DNA from: Scleroderma bovista
Taxonomy: Eukaryota > Basidiomycota > Agaricomycetes > Boletales > Sclerodermataceae
DNA: 64,000 bases
Reading direction: 5' to 3'
Assembly: GCA_037178675.1 (NCBI GenBank)
Contig: JAYMGJ010000127.1
Span: 1-64,000, forward strand
The translations under genes and the position numbers were made by a program. Below, one piece after another: positions 37,152 to 49,365 of the stretch. The notes beneath the pieces were generated by a model. The model had not been told where the DNA came from. It made no database searches and saw only the letters and a list, made by a program, of their open reading frames with translations. How positions within the stretch are numbered: the stretch's first letter is position 1; each line of letters opens with the position of its first letter.

Positions 37152-39160
37152 ATGATGGAAAATCGTTGCTCCCCGCACGCCCGTATTGAGACCGTTTTAG
37201 GTAGTCTATCCGAGTCTCCGAGGACGGAAGACCCTGCGGGGGAGATCCTCTTCGGGGATATTTCCCCGCCTACTAATAAAGACGTCGTTCTCCTCCCCTC
37301 TGCATACCCAAAGCCTCAGGTCAACGCAGACAACAGAATAAGCAGGCTATTAGACATGGCGAGGACTAATATCAATGTCCCGATCACTGCGGGATCGACC
37401 ACACATCCTGCGCTCCCCACGGAGCTTTGGTGGATTTGCCTCTCCTACCTGACCCGTGGAGAACTTCACCAACTCCGTCATGTCTCTCGATTCTTTGCAT
37501 GGCTATCCTTTCAGATGCTCTTCGAGTCCATCTCGTGGTCGACACCTATGCCCGCAGTCCTCTGGGCCCCACCACTCGCCCTAGAGGGCGCCGTGGACGC
37601 ACTCCAGTCCTTCGTCGCACCACGCCCTGGCACCGATGCCGAATCTGCTGCACCCGCACAGCGTAGCGTTCGCAACTTTGCATTCAGGGGCCTCCCTCGC
37701 AGCCTTCGTACTTCCTTATTTAGCCCCCGGGTGAACGACGCATACCTGGCATATCTCAATTTATTCCACGACGCACTCAGCATCTTCTCTGGCCTTCGAG
37801 GCCTCCACCTCGCTGATATCGCCATCACGGATGACATCCTTGGTCTACTTAAAGCCCTGCCTGCGCTTTCTGCGCTGGAACTGAGCGACTGCGAAATAAT
37901 GTGCAACCCAGGTGACGATTGGGAGCCCTTACACTTGCAAAAGTTTGTCGTCGTGCAAACGCGCCGCTGCGATGCAGTGTACTCACGCGTGTGCGGGATG
38001 CTCATCGCGCCAGATCAACTGGAGCGCCTTGTCGTTGCGGACGAACAGTGGGCTTCGGCCATGTTTAATGCATGGGGCACACGGCTGTTGCCTGCACTCA
38101 GGTACCTCACCATCCGCGTCGACCGTGCCCAGTCCGCTGCTTTTCTTGCGTTTTTGAAGTGCTGTCCTGGGCTATTGTCCCTCTTCCTTGCGCCAGATTC
38201 GACGCTCGAGGTGCCACAAGCTCGGAGACTCGCATCAGGAGTGGAGGAGAGGATGGATATCGACGAGAGGGAGACGGGAACTCTCTCCTCGCTGGCGATT
38301 CCGCTGCTGAACGCCTACGAGGGTCCCATACAAGCTGCACCTGCATTCATGACAGACCGCCACGTACACGCCGCACGACTCGACATCGTCTCTGTGCTGC
38401 CGACAACGGGCGTGAACGTCCTCGTACCGCTTTCCCGCGAAGCGGTCCTGGAACAACTCAATAGGTGTCTGTGTCTCCCGAACGCCGCAGGAATGCATGC
38501 ACTCCGGGTGGATAACGTGTGGCCCGATTCAGACGTGCTCAAGGTGGTGGAGAAGCGTGCTCCGAAGCTGAAGTCGTTGGAGGTGTACTTGGTGGGCGAC
38601 GTCCCTGGCGGAAGGGGACCAGAACGGCCTCAATTGGTGACGGAGGGCCTATCGATGCAGGTAATCCTTCGGTTCAGTTTCATCGCCGTGTTGCATAGCT
38701 AATGGGTTACGCTGCTCAGTCTTCTTCCTCTATTGACATACAAGAAGTCGTGCGCGTTGCAGAGTGGGTTGGTATACCCGTGGACAGTGATACAGGGTCG
38801 CCCACGGAGTACTATTCATCCGTCGAGGTGAGAACGCCGAATTCCTTTCCCAGGGCACTTAACAATTGCATCATTTCCCTGCAGTGCATGCTGATCTGGC
38901 TGACGCTGGGATACGCTCACGTGCCAAGTACAATCGAGGCGCTCACACTACAAGCGTCCGAATCCGAATACCCCGCATCGCGGAGGATGCCCCCTGGTGG
39001 TGGCGTCAAGGCACCATGTGCTAGTAGTGACATTCCGAAGATGCTGGAACATCTGTCCACACGGTATATGTGCCTACGACGGTGTCAGGTAGGATGCCGG
39101 GATTGGGTGCGTGCGGTGAGGGACAGGGGTGGGGTGCTGGAGTGGCTGGAGGTGCTATGA
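37152..39160 (+). CDS. F-box protein with leucine-rich-like repeats
   Basis: Exons 37152-38660, 38720-38827 and 38885-39160 give 630 residues; the GT-AG introns are 59 and 57 nt. The F-box lies at about residues 88-128 (LPTELWWICLSYLTRGELHQ, then LRHVSRFFAWLSFQMLFESI). It is followed by LRR-like segments (LRGLHLADIAITDDILGLLK, LPALSALELSDCEI, LPALRYLTIRVD, LLSLFLA, LKSLEVYLVG). Such proteins recruit targets to an SCF ubiquitin ligase through Skp1. The family is greatly expanded and fast-evolving in Agaricomycetes, so the target is unknown. An ATG one codon downstream is an equally good start. The C-terminal exons are confident by frame continuity but lack a recognised domain. Confidence 0.8.
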
Positions 39161-40373
39161 GGCACCGAACCTTGGCCATGGATAGAATATCAGCCGATAT
39201 CATTATACCCTTCGAGGGATGCGATCATGTATTAGTTTCAACATGTATTCAAATGTTGTAAAGTTAAGATACCCTTGTTTTCACTACAGCTTGAATTTGA
39301 TGTTTTTGATGGTTATAAGGTTGAGACCGGCGGATTATTAGTTCTTGTCGAATTCTTCGCTTCAGTACTTTAGCCTACATAGAAATAGAGACCCTCTTCG
39401 ATAAAAATCATTGGTCCATTTCCGATGTGCTCCGATCGGAACGCGGTCGAAGTCTTAAAATGCAAGCGACCTTGAACTCGACATCTGGTCAGATATTTGT
39501 CCGCGGCAGTCATCCCCTTTTATGTAAGTCAATTAGAAAAGCATAATATCATGTAGCTGGATATGGGATGCTTGCCAAGTCCTTTGACATCGCATCAAGC
39601 TATGAGCTCCTTTTCCAGAAGGCTTTCCAGAAGGCCATTTGATTGTTTTCTCATCACTGCCTTGGTGCGACAAAGCAAGTGTTCTGGAGGTCGTGCAGTA
39701 CTCCAAGAGTCCAAGTGGCCGCCCTAATCAATCGAAATTGAGACCCATTTCAAAAGAGTTTCATATCACCCACAGTGACTTGACATATTGCGTGACATAT
39801 GTATCGACGCCCGAGTCAATTGTCGTCAACTGGCCCCGGTTTCGAGGACATATTTGCATTGCCGTCGGTGGGGTTGCCGATCAATTTTCTTCGTGACGAT
39901 GCTGGTCTGTATTAAGTTGAAAAATAAAAAAATAAAAAATTGAATAGCATGAACAGTTGCAGAACCCAGGAATACGGTGTCGCTTTTACAGCGGTAGTAG
40001 CAGTAGGCACGCAGGCACCAGCGTTCCATATGACATTTGACACGATGCAGCTCGAGATTCGCTGTTCAGATCGAATTCTTCTCGCCGAGATAAACTGGCA
40101 GTGACGGCGTAGTTGGGTATGTACATGAGAATTTGGTCGGGAAAGTCCGACTCGGTGGTCTTCGCTAGTTGTCAGAAAACTGAGCAAGCTTTGGAGAACC
40201 TTCCCCAGCTCTGTCCTCTTTGCAGTGAATTACTACTTGTCTCATTCTGAGAGTCTCGAGACGGTTCGTCCAAGCAAGGAAACGTCTCATGGCTGCAGTC
40301 TCACGCTCCTCCATCGTTCCAGCTGTTTTGACACACCTTCCGTCAACGTCTTCATCGTCATAGTACTTCCACC
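39161..40373. other. Intergenic region upstream of the G-gamma gene
   Basis: No gene is recognised. Short frames on both strands (39639-39896 plus, 39826-40187 minus) have no family resemblance. Pyrimidine-rich sequence precedes the next start codon. Confidence 0.45.
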
Positions 40374-40763
40374 ATGAGCGCTTCTCGCGGAGGCAGACAG
40401 TCCATGTCAGAGTTGCGATATCGCCGTCTATTGGAGCATAACCAACGACTACGGGAGGACCTTGCGAGGCCTAGAATTCGTGTCAGTGAAGCGAGCGCTG
40501 GGTGCGTTTTCTGAATCCTTCCGTTTGCTCAATGTCCAACAAACTGACCGGGACTCCCCACGGCCGGCTCCTCAGCTTGATTAGATACTGCAAAACCACC
40601 AAGGATCCTCTTGTCTGTTTTCCGTTTCCTGTGCTGTTCCGTTACCGCTGACTTTTCATATTACTGTTAGGTTCCTTCTGTGTGGGGGCCCGTGCAGAAG
40701 ACCGAAGATCCATATGCGCTGCAGGGGTCCAACCGGGGTTTCAGCTGCTGTAGCATACAGTGA
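40374..40763 (+). CDS. STE18: Heterotrimeric G-protein gamma subunit
   Basis: Three small exons, 40374-40501, 40576-40612 and 40671-40763, encode 85 residues. Introns are 74 and 58 nt; the second has an atypical donor (GTCTGT) but a good branch site (CTGAC) and TTAG end. The protein has the coiled region [20 protein letters not shown], then [37 protein letters not shown] and a C-terminal CCSIQ. The last four residues form a CaaX prenylation box, with the neighbouring Cys a likely palmitoylation site. Fungal G-gamma pairs with G-beta (Ste4 type) at the plasma membrane and transmits pheromone-receptor signals during mating. Length and order fit the family closely. The exons are too short to be found by simple frame length. 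Confidence 0.92.
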
Positions 40764-42640
40764 TCATGACACCGTCCCCATCCCCATCCCATCCGTCCAT
40801 CTGTCTCTGTCTTGACCCTGTGCAGCACCACCCCATTTTATTAGTTATACCACCCACGCCCACCGCGCTGTAATGTCATCACTTGTTGGAGGTACTAGTA
40901 CATGCTCCCAGATCAGTGACGTTCACTAGTACCTTTTGTCTGCTGTCGTGTTGTCACACTGTGCCCCCTGTTCATCCGGTTTTTATAATTTGTATCTGCA
41001 TTCGCTTCATTGTCCAGCCTTCCGGTGTTGTTTTCTAGGGGTACAGTTATGACGTGGACCAGGAGAGGGGCCCACTGAGGTCCGATGGCGTAAACTGTAA
41101 TTTTTGTCCCTGCAAATATGTACCGTGTTCAATAGATCTGGGTTAACAGACACACTTGTGGTCCACCCGCGACCCCCCGACTCGGTGTACAGTTCGCTTT
41201 CAACTCGTCAATTGATCGTTCCAACCGCCGTTGACGCTCCAGAGGAACTTTTCCCACTATATGGATGTTGAGGCTTCCCTTGGCCACTTCCATTCTATTG
41301 GCGACGATATGCATGCTGTGCGTGGACTTTTCCATTCTCAAAAGCTATACATATATTGACAGCAAAAGTACGCCTTATCAAAGACTCGGTTTCGACTACC
41401 CAGGAACGTATGTATGTATGCTGCTAACGCTGAAGCCTTGATGGTGTCAACGAGAACACACACATCAGATGGGCCAATGCTGTCGCATTGCTCGGATCTC
41501 AGTCGTCCAGTAGCTTGGTCAAAGCTGGCAGAAACTTTGCAACGATCGTTCGACTGGCGTGCCAGGCTGATATCTGTCTCCTGACAGAGCACGGCGCCAG
41601 GTTATTCCAGAGCTTTTCGTGGGCACGAAGACGCCAGCCTCGCGATTCTACCGCGTTCCTTTTTGGACACTTCGGCTACTACTGTTCAAAGTGGCTCTCT
41701 CTCGCAGTGATAAGAAGAGACTTCCGAGCGCTGATACAGATATCATGCGAATCTCGACACATATCTTTGGGGTATAATAGCGGGCTCAGATTATGTGCCA
41801 CGGATTGAATAGAGGGCGATACCTGGAAGGAGGACCTACATATCTTGTTTCTATTTGGGGTGCGTCATGCCACGTTAACAACAATATAGCTACTACTTTC
41901 ATCCTATCGTGGCTCACCGTCGGTTTACCAAGTCACGCTGATCAGTGCCTTATTGACAGTGGTCGGCCAATCACTGCCGTCTTGGTGTCCTACAAGTTCA
42001 CCGACTGCAAAATACGTCCGTGCAAAGGTTTAAAATTGGCTGAAAGGTCGTTCTGTGCAGCAAGGGAAGGAGTAACCCAGGTTCTTAGGGATGACAGTGC
42101 CAACGGATTCGGCCCCCGAAAATGGAAGATACTGGTGAATGTGTGTAGGTAATCAATAACGAAGAGCGACTCTCCTGCACGAGTATCGATAACAGGACAA
42201 TCTCCCGGGAGTCATGCTCAAATCTTTGATATGTGGAGCTCTTCCACCGGACCGTCATATCTCTCTCAGTCGGTGACTGTAGGCTGTGATGAGCTGGTAA
42301 TCACCGACACGCGTGGTCTGCCGCAGGAACGAGACATCATTACAATTCCCTTGTTTTCTCTTGTGGCGTCTTTTCTATTTCAATCTAGAATTTGAATTCT
42401 AGCGGACCAGGAAGGAGATTTAAAGCTGTGGCACCGGTGACTTGTTTTCGTCCGCCGACGGAACAAATGTCGCGCGATACCGCCCGACGTCTTGGTTTCC
42501 TCGGCTGTCGACCTCTACTGCGTACATACACCTTGCAGTGCTTATTTCCCTGCAGATCTTACGACGGATTCACAATTACAACTGTGCGATGGCCGAGAAC
42601 ATTTCACCATTCGAGCGGCTGTAACCTCATGCAAGTCTTG
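40764..42640. other. Region without recognisable gene
   Basis: It contains G-gamma downstream sequence and scattered short frames on both strands (for example 41129-41592 minus, 41488-42152 plus) with no family resemblance. The repeated phrases agtactagtacatgc and cactagtacc (about 40895-40935) are the only local pattern. Confidence 0.35.
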
Positions 42641-42642
42641 CG

Positions 42643-43240
42643 ATGGAAGAAAAAATGGTGAACGTGTCTCGTCGTTGGCGAGACTTGATTCTCCACAGCG
42701 CCGGTCCACCACCAAGGCGAGTCCAACACGGCACAATCCCTTGTCGGGGCGTGTGTGACCAACAGTTGCCAATGTCAAGTTCTCGACATCGAAATCTACT
42801 CTTGGTCCAAAACAGCAAGCCAAGGCTGGCTGGTTGCCTTGCTTGTCATTCTCACCCCTTCTGCGCATCGCTGGCGCAGCCTCGCCATTAAAGGTGATAA
42901 ATTAGCAGGCTCCATGCACCTATTCGATTGCATGCCATTTCCGGCTCTCACGTCTGTTTCGATGTTAAACGTCCCTCAATACTTGGAAGCGTGGCTATAC
43001 TACCCAATTTCTTGCCCCAGAAGAAATTTCCTCGTCTCAAATTGCTGGAACTTGGGGGACCGTTCATTAGGACCTATTTTCAGGTACCCCGACCTGGTAA
43101 CATTACGCCTCGTCTTTACCGATTTTTTTCTGAAAAAATCCCCCGTTGTTTCTGGGTCTCTAAACATGCCACAATTTAACATCGCTTTTACTATCTGGCA
43201 AGCTCCGGACCTCTCACAAGCTACATCCCAACTGTATTGA
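42643..43240 (+). pseudogene. F-box/LRR-like gene remnant
   Basis: The frame from 42755 reads LLVILTPSAHRWRSLAIKGD, CMPFPALTSVSMLNVPQYLE and YPDLVTLRLV. This resembles the body of agaricomycete F-box/LRR proteins ('HRWRSL' and 'LPALTSL' phrases). A preceding frame (VNVSRRWRDLILHSAGPPPR) looks like the end of an F-box. They are in different frames with no clear intron between, so I regard it as a broken gene. No convincing start or end was found. Confidence 0.45.
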
Positions 43241-45377
43241 ATTTCCGTTTGCTCGAAACGCTTGTGTCCCCATCAACATTTAGTTACGCCCGCTTGCAGA
43301 ATCAGCATAAGGTAGAGTGCGGTCGATAGCAGGTAAATGAGGCCGAGATTTGAGTATATATTGTTAATGATCGACTTAGGCATCTATCAGTTAGCTCTAT
43401 CACTCTCCCAGCGAAATACTGACCACGCGAGCTGTATGGGCATCATCTGGAAGCTTGAGCTGTCCACAGACTACAGCACCGCGGCCCGCCCCATCCGCCG
43501 CAGCCTCTGTCTAGGATGGAGTAGATCTTTCTTTCCGGTATAGCGTGCGGTAGGGGATGAAACACCACGAGATCACGTATCAGGCCAGCGACCAAGTAAA
43601 ACTGCATCTCTCCAGCTTCAAATCTTCATGCGGGAGCGATTAAATTCCGTTCTACAGTACAATGGGACGCAGTGTCACGTGTCAAGGTGAGAAGAACGAC
43701 TGAGGGGGCACGACTGAATAAAAGATGGGCTTCAGCTGCGACCTTCTTGATAGGATTGGGCGATTCCTGTACTTTGCCTGCTATGTAGCGGCATGCGGCG
43801 ATGACGAGGAACGGGCCGGTTTTCCAATATGAGTCTTGAGGTAGAATTAGCAAAAGAAGATGATGGCTGTCGCGATAACACGTTGTCCGAAGTACAGCTT
43901 CTTCTCGAGTTCCGTGATGACCGTCAGCGAGACGATGTGTGAACATGTGTTCATCCAAGGAGAACAAACGTCCGAACCATTAGCGAAGAAAAGCGAGAAG
44001 CGAGGTATTCTGGATCGTTGATTTACTGCAGGTCATTTACTCGTGCTTGTCATAGTGTCGCCTGGTCCACGATCCATCGTTTGTCGTTAGTGAGGTTATG
44101 AGTGTCTGCGAATGACGCGGAGTGGCCCAGCCCACTGGTGTACTGGACCAGAAATCTATGGTCGTGTAGCTGCGGTCGTGTGAGGTCCTCAAGTCGTAGA
44201 GTGTATAGGCCATGATGGTTTTCTCCCGCCCATCCTGACCAAAACAACCACTTACTGCAGAAGCGCAACCGCAGAGCATACCCATCATTCTCGAGTACAT
44301 GTTCTACACTGCTTCCCAATCTTCCTCATCAAGCCAGTGGTGTCCTCGTACTCATATATAATAGTTCTTCGTTGGGTACTGCAGATCGATAATTAGCCAA
44401 TCTTCTTATCCAAAATAGCACGAGGACCTTCCAATCCTTTTCCGTTCTCACAAACGTCCGCCTCCACTCGACACAGCGCTTTTTCGTGACCAGTCGTATG
44501 GTTCAGTTCCATCAAGGGATTTCTGTCTTCTGAGAATATTATGCAGTGTGGCTCAAGTCCGACGCTACTGTAGTACCTATAGTACTGAAGTTTCCCTTCA
44601 AACCTATCCCGCTGATACGCCTCTTCGATACCTGCGTGATCGATCATCTGGTCTCAGCTGGCCACAGAATGAGACATTTCCTCGCCTTTATTTCCTCTTG
44701 TTAAATTGGCAGTCAAATTGATGCTATAATGAGTGGTATCGCATACTCACCCATTCTGTGATACCCAAGTTTAATCGTCCACCATTTTGGGCGAATTTTT
44801 TTCAGAGAGCAAGTACTAATAGACTATGTAGGTGACGCGCACCATACTTCAACGAGTAACTCCGTGCTCCACATTGCGATCTGGTGCTCATACCGTATTA
44901 TCCATTACGACAGGGTGAGGAGCAGACTCGATCGCAATAGTCCTCGATGGCATGAGGGATGGTACGATTTTGTTCGGAGCGAAAACGGCCAGAGAGCGAG
45001 AGGAGGGTGGATCTATGTAGGTCGCGTCACGGTTGAACGTCGTCCTCTGCAAAAAATGGGAGGAGTCGTGCCTTCGTGCTGATAGGCTTGGGCTTTGTCT
45101 AATTCACCGTTTCTGCAACAGCCGCCCTCAGGGTCGTAGAGATTCCCTAGTAGATCTGAACAGCAGTTGAGCCTCCTATAACGTGTGGTCGTAGTACTAG
45201 TTGTTGTGTTCCTGATTACATAGTAGTGACTCGAACTTGCCCTAAATTCAGTTGTGCTGTATAGATTTGAGCCAGCATCAAACTCTTCAACTTTCTCATT
45301 TCATCTCTTCCTCCTCTTACCGCTGTGAAGCATTAATTTGCTTCTCTCCTGCGCCCGTCTTTCGTCCTTACTCCCCA
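43241..45377. other. Region with unassigned minus-strand frames
   Basis: Minus-strand frames at 44647-44393 (EAYQRDRFEGKLQYYRYYSS, ALCRVEADVCENGKG), 44319-44050 and 43967-43626 could be exons of one gene, but I found no consistent splice sites and no domain. The eIF2A promoter region lies at its right end, with C/T-rich sequence just before 45378. Confidence 0.3.
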
Positions 45378-47741
45378 ATGGCGTCCCAGTTCTCCCAGCA
45401 GTACGCCTGTAAGCTTTCTCGACTCTCGATTTACCGATTTACCTTGCGATAGAGCTATCTGACACACTTACAGACCGCGCTCAAAAGAGCCTTGGTCTCG
45501 TCGGCGGAACGCCCGACTACGCGTCCGTTCGGGGCTTCGTAGATCCCGTCGTTCCAGCACGTACATACCAGTACAGCAACGACGGCAGACTCTTTGCTTA
45601 CACACTGCCTACTGTGTATGTCTCGCCTCGTGTGCTCGTGTGATCGTCGCTTTTGTCCTTAACGATCCCCTTTTGTTGTCTGTCCTCCAGTGTCAGAATC
45701 TTCCAGGCCGAAGGTGCGAAGCTCTTGCAAGAATTGAGCATCCCCAATGTTATCGAACTCAACTTCTCCCCTCGCGGAACTTACATTTCCACCTGGGAAC
45801 GACCTGGTACGTACAAGTGCCGCATTTTTTTTTTCACACCTCGTGTTATCTAATCTCATCCATTCACATCAACTCCTCGTTTTTCTGCTCGCTTACGTTA
45901 ACAAGTCAAGCTCGAAGACGGCGCACAGCACAAAAATCTCAGGATCTTCTCCGTTTCCACTGGCGAAGAACTGATCGCTCTCACCCAAAAGTCCCAGGAG
46001 AATTGGGACCTGCAGTACACTGTCTCTGAGTCACATGCCGTCCGTCTCGTTTCACAGGAGGTCCAGGTTTTCCGTCCTGCTGAATGGGGCAAGGGAGTTG
46101 TGGATAAACTCAGGGTCGAAGGCGCTTCCATGATCTCGGTCAGTCCGGGACTTAATCCGTCCATTGCGGTATTTGTTGCCGAGAAGAAGGTGTGTGAAGC
46201 GCAGTTGTCAACACTTCCATTGCGTTGTCTGAACTCTTATGTTAGGGTTCCCCCGCCAGCGTGAAGATCTACGGTCTTCTTGCCCTTAATTCTGTCCCTA
46301 CTTGCTCGAAGACCTTTTTTAAAGCTGACCGCGCGCAAATCAAATGGAACGAGCTAGGAACCCAGGTATTGATTATTACCCAAACAGAGGTGGATAATTC
46401 CAACATGAGTTATTATGGAGAAACATCGCTGTACCTTCTCAGTGCTGCCGGGAACTTTGACTGCCGCGTGTCACTGGACAAGGAGGGGCCCATTCATGAC
46501 GTAGCATGGAACCCGAACAGCAAGGAATTTGGGGTGGTGTATGGCTGTAAGTCTCAAAGTGCCACATACCTCGCAACCACTGATGGAATGGCTGCAGTCA
46601 TGCCTGCGAAAGCGATGATCTTCGATGCGCGTGTCCGCACCCTCAACGACTTTGGGAGCGCCCCTGTCAATACGATCTCGTTCAACCCACAGGGTCGTCT
46701 ACTTTTCTTAGCTGGGTTTGGCAACTTGGCTGGCAAAATCGATGTCATCGACCGACGCACCCTCACCAAACTCACCACGATCGAAGCCTCCAATACGTCC
46801 CACTGCGCGTGGTCCCCGTGTGGTCGCTTCTTGATGACCGCAGTTCTTTCACCACGACTGCGCGTGGATAATGGGATCAAGATCTGGCACTGCTCCGGCC
46901 CGCTTATGCATGTCCAACCTATCGAAGAACTGTACCAGGCTAGCTGGCGTCCCATGTCTGTTGACCAGGCACCGCCATTTGGGCAGACCATCCCTCCTGC
47001 GCCGCAGCCTGCAGCAAGTGTACTCAACGCTACGATTAATGGCAAGCCCGCCTCCCCCAAACCTGCGGGTGCCTATCGTCCACCTGGTGCCCGAGGACTC
47101 GCCACACCCTCCATTTTCAAGCGTGAGGACGAGGGTGGTACACCGCGCGTTCGCACGGGGGCTGGGAACGGTAGTGCGACGCCGCCGAGGGGGTACAACC
47201 GCAGCCCGAACCCCTCAGGAAGCGCACCGCCTAACGGGGCGCAGAACGGTCATGGTGGGCGACGACAAGTTCCTGGTGCTGCACCTAAGACGCCGCCTGC
47301 CGGAGCTAGTGCGGAGGGTGGACAGGAGAAGAAGCGGAAAAAGAAGGATGGGAAAAAGACAGATAAGGGAGGGGGGGATGGCTCGGGTACCGTTACGCCT
47401 AACGGGGGCGAGGCTTCTACACGGCCATCAGTGGACGTATTGGCGAGCAGTGTTGCGAACGTCAGCGGGAACAGGGCCGTGACTCCGCCGCTGATACCAG
47501 GTGGAGCTGATCAGCTCGATCCCGTCGCGAAGAAGGTTCGCAATCTGAATAAGAAGGTGAGTGTTCCGGGGTATGTTTTTTTTTGTGCATGCGTCGACGT
47601 GATTGGGTGTAGCTCAAAGCCATCGAAGAGCTCAAGGAGAAGGCGAAACGAGGGGAGCGATTGGAGGCGACGCAGCTCAAGAAGATGGAGGGCGAGGCGG
47701 ATATCAGAAAGGAGCTTGCGTCGCTCACTAGTGCGGCATGA
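45378..47741 (+). CDS. eIF2A: Translation initiation factor eIF2A
   Basis: Seven exons (45378-45408, 45474-45615, 45691-45806, 45906-46189, 46246-46546, 46598-47556, 47613-47741) join in frame to 653 residues; all introns are GT-AG. The fifth intron (46547-46597) is 51 nt without a stop and could be mistaken for coding. Removing it restores the conserved VVYGFMPAKAMIFD. The N-terminal two thirds form the WD-type beta-propeller of eIF2A (FNPQGRLLFLAGFGNLAGKI, HCAWSPCGRFLMTAVLSPRL, DNGIKIWHCSGPL). A low-complexity Gly/Pro/Lys-rich stretch (KKRKKKDGKKTDKGGGDGSG) and a charged helical C-terminus follow. eIF2A is a cytosolic non-canonical initiation factor that can bring Met-tRNAi to the 40S subunit independently of eIF2. 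Intact. Confidence 0.95.
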
Positions 47742-48094
47742 TGAGTTGTTTGCGAGTGTGCCGTTCTCGTTCTTGCCATGACATAAGATGCACACAGGAA
47801 GGTTTTATGATGCCATGAAATAAGCATGTTGGTGGGGGGTTTATGTATTCGTACCGCCGGTGTGCCCAACGGTCGTTTGTCTACTTTTTTGTATAGATGT
47901 AACTGCATGCAGAATTATGGCACACCAGAATATGATGCATATGACTGTACTCTGCACTGGTCTATCACGAGTTTTTGTTACGTTTTCGAAAGCTGTGACA
48001 GATAGGAATTATCCTAATTTATCTAAGCGCACACACTGGGCAACTTCAAGGTGGCCCAAAGCGACCTTCATTCCTCTTCTCCGCGACTTGCACC
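47742..48094. other. Spacer between eIF2A and the MtnB gene
   Basis: About 350 bp serving as the eIF2A 3' end and MtnB promoter. No distinct signal is recognised. Confidence 0.5.
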
Positions 48095-49177
48095 ATGACC
48101 GATTCAAGAGTCAATGAAGCTGACACCCTGGTTATCTCGAGCGATCCCTTGCATGTAGGCAACATTGGCTTATGACAAGATCTATCACACCGATGACTGT
48201 CAACAGCCCGCAAACCTGATCCCCGAGTTATGTGCTGCGTTTTATAGGCTCGGTTGGGTCACCGGTACAGGTGGGGGAATCTGTATCCGTACAGGGTATC
48301 GACGCACCCTACAACATGACACTGCGCACTCCTAACGCACATAAACTTCCAGGGACAAAGTCTACATCGCCCCATCTGGCGTCCAAAAAGAGCGGATCGA
48401 GTCCTCCCACATGTTCGTCCTCCCGTACCCACAGCCGAACACACCGTCCCCGCACACCGATCGCATCTTTCTCCGCAGACCGGAGCTCAACCTCAAAGAG
48501 TCGGCATGTACTCCTCTGTTCTGGAATGCGTTCGAGATACGGAATGCAGGCAGCTGCATCCATACTCATTCGCAGAATGCGGTTATGGCGACACTGTTGT
48601 GGCCAGGCGATATGTTTGAGATTTCACACCAGGTGAGTTTATCTCTTTCTGCCACGTATCATTGGGCTGACACGGCGCCACGTACTAGGAGGTAACACCG
48701 ATTACCTTGAATGAAAGGCGTGTGAATGACGTTGATATCGTCTCAGATGATTAAAGGCGTACGGATCGGCGGGAATGGCCCCACCTTGTCGTACCTGGAC
48801 ACACTGAAGGTGCCGATCATCGAGAATACACCGTACGAGGAGGATCTTAAAGACAGTATGGCGGAAGCAATGAAGAAATACCCAGATGCAGCTGCAATCC
48901 TTGTAAGAAGACATGGCATCTATGTATGGGGTATGTCTCAATCTACGCCATAATATCCAATGCATTCACGGTGAATTCGGTATTGATCCCAACCATGCAC
49001 AGGTGATGACTGGACAAAAGCAAAGACCCAAACAGAGGTCGGTGTGCTTTTTTCATATGTATGGATCCACTAATGGCCATCTGATGCCATGTTTCTGTGT
49101 ACTAGTGTCTTGACTACTTGTTCGAGATCGGAGTCAAGATGAAGCTTGCAGGTCTTCCAACAGTGTTGAATAACTGA
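48095..49177 (+). CDS. MDE1: Methylthioribulose-1-phosphate dehydratase (MtnB/Mde1)
   Basis: Seven exons give 240 residues: 48095-48154, 48207-48295, 48353-48632, a 3-nt exon 48689-48691, 48747-48930, 49003-49037 and 49106-49177. The class II aldolase fold is clear: [49 protein letters not shown]. The zinc ligands are H120 and H122 ([10 protein letters not shown]) and H200 (RRHGIYVWG). The glutamate of the HQ-E-MIKG motif (E144), matching human APIP E139 that acts as catalytic acid/base, is supplied only by the 3-nt exon GAG. The enzyme dehydrates methylthioribulose-1-phosphate in the cytosolic methionine salvage pathway. Length and ends match the family, so it appears functional if the microexon is spliced in. 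Confidence 0.93.
48689..48691 (+). other. 3-nt microexon GAG of the MtnB gene
   Basis: Intron 48633-48688 (GTGAGT ... CTGAC ... TACTAG) and intron 48692-48746 (GTAACA ... TCTCAG) are each 55-56 nt, the normal size here, and leave only GAG between them. Skipping it would delete the conserved Glu of HQEMIKG without shifting the frame. Confidence 0.8.
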
Positions 49178-49365
49178 TATTGTCTTGACTACAGGGTTAA
49201 AGGCATTAGATAATAGGTTTGCTGTTCTGATGGGCATTTTTTGTGCATCTAAATCATTACCAATCAATCATCAAGTTATATTGGGTTGAGGGCCAAGCAA
49301 GGTACTAGTAACAGAAAAGATACCAACACTATTCCCCACACCAGTGCTGTGGCATTACAAATGAG

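Noticed and set aside
37511..38498. Minus-strand frames of 164 and 87 codons
   Set aside because: They are antisense to the F-box gene and lack family resemblance.
46547..46597. CKSQSATYLATTDGMAA as part of eIF2A
   Set aside because: It interrupts a conserved segment, begins GTAAGT and ends GCAG; it is a 51-nt intron.
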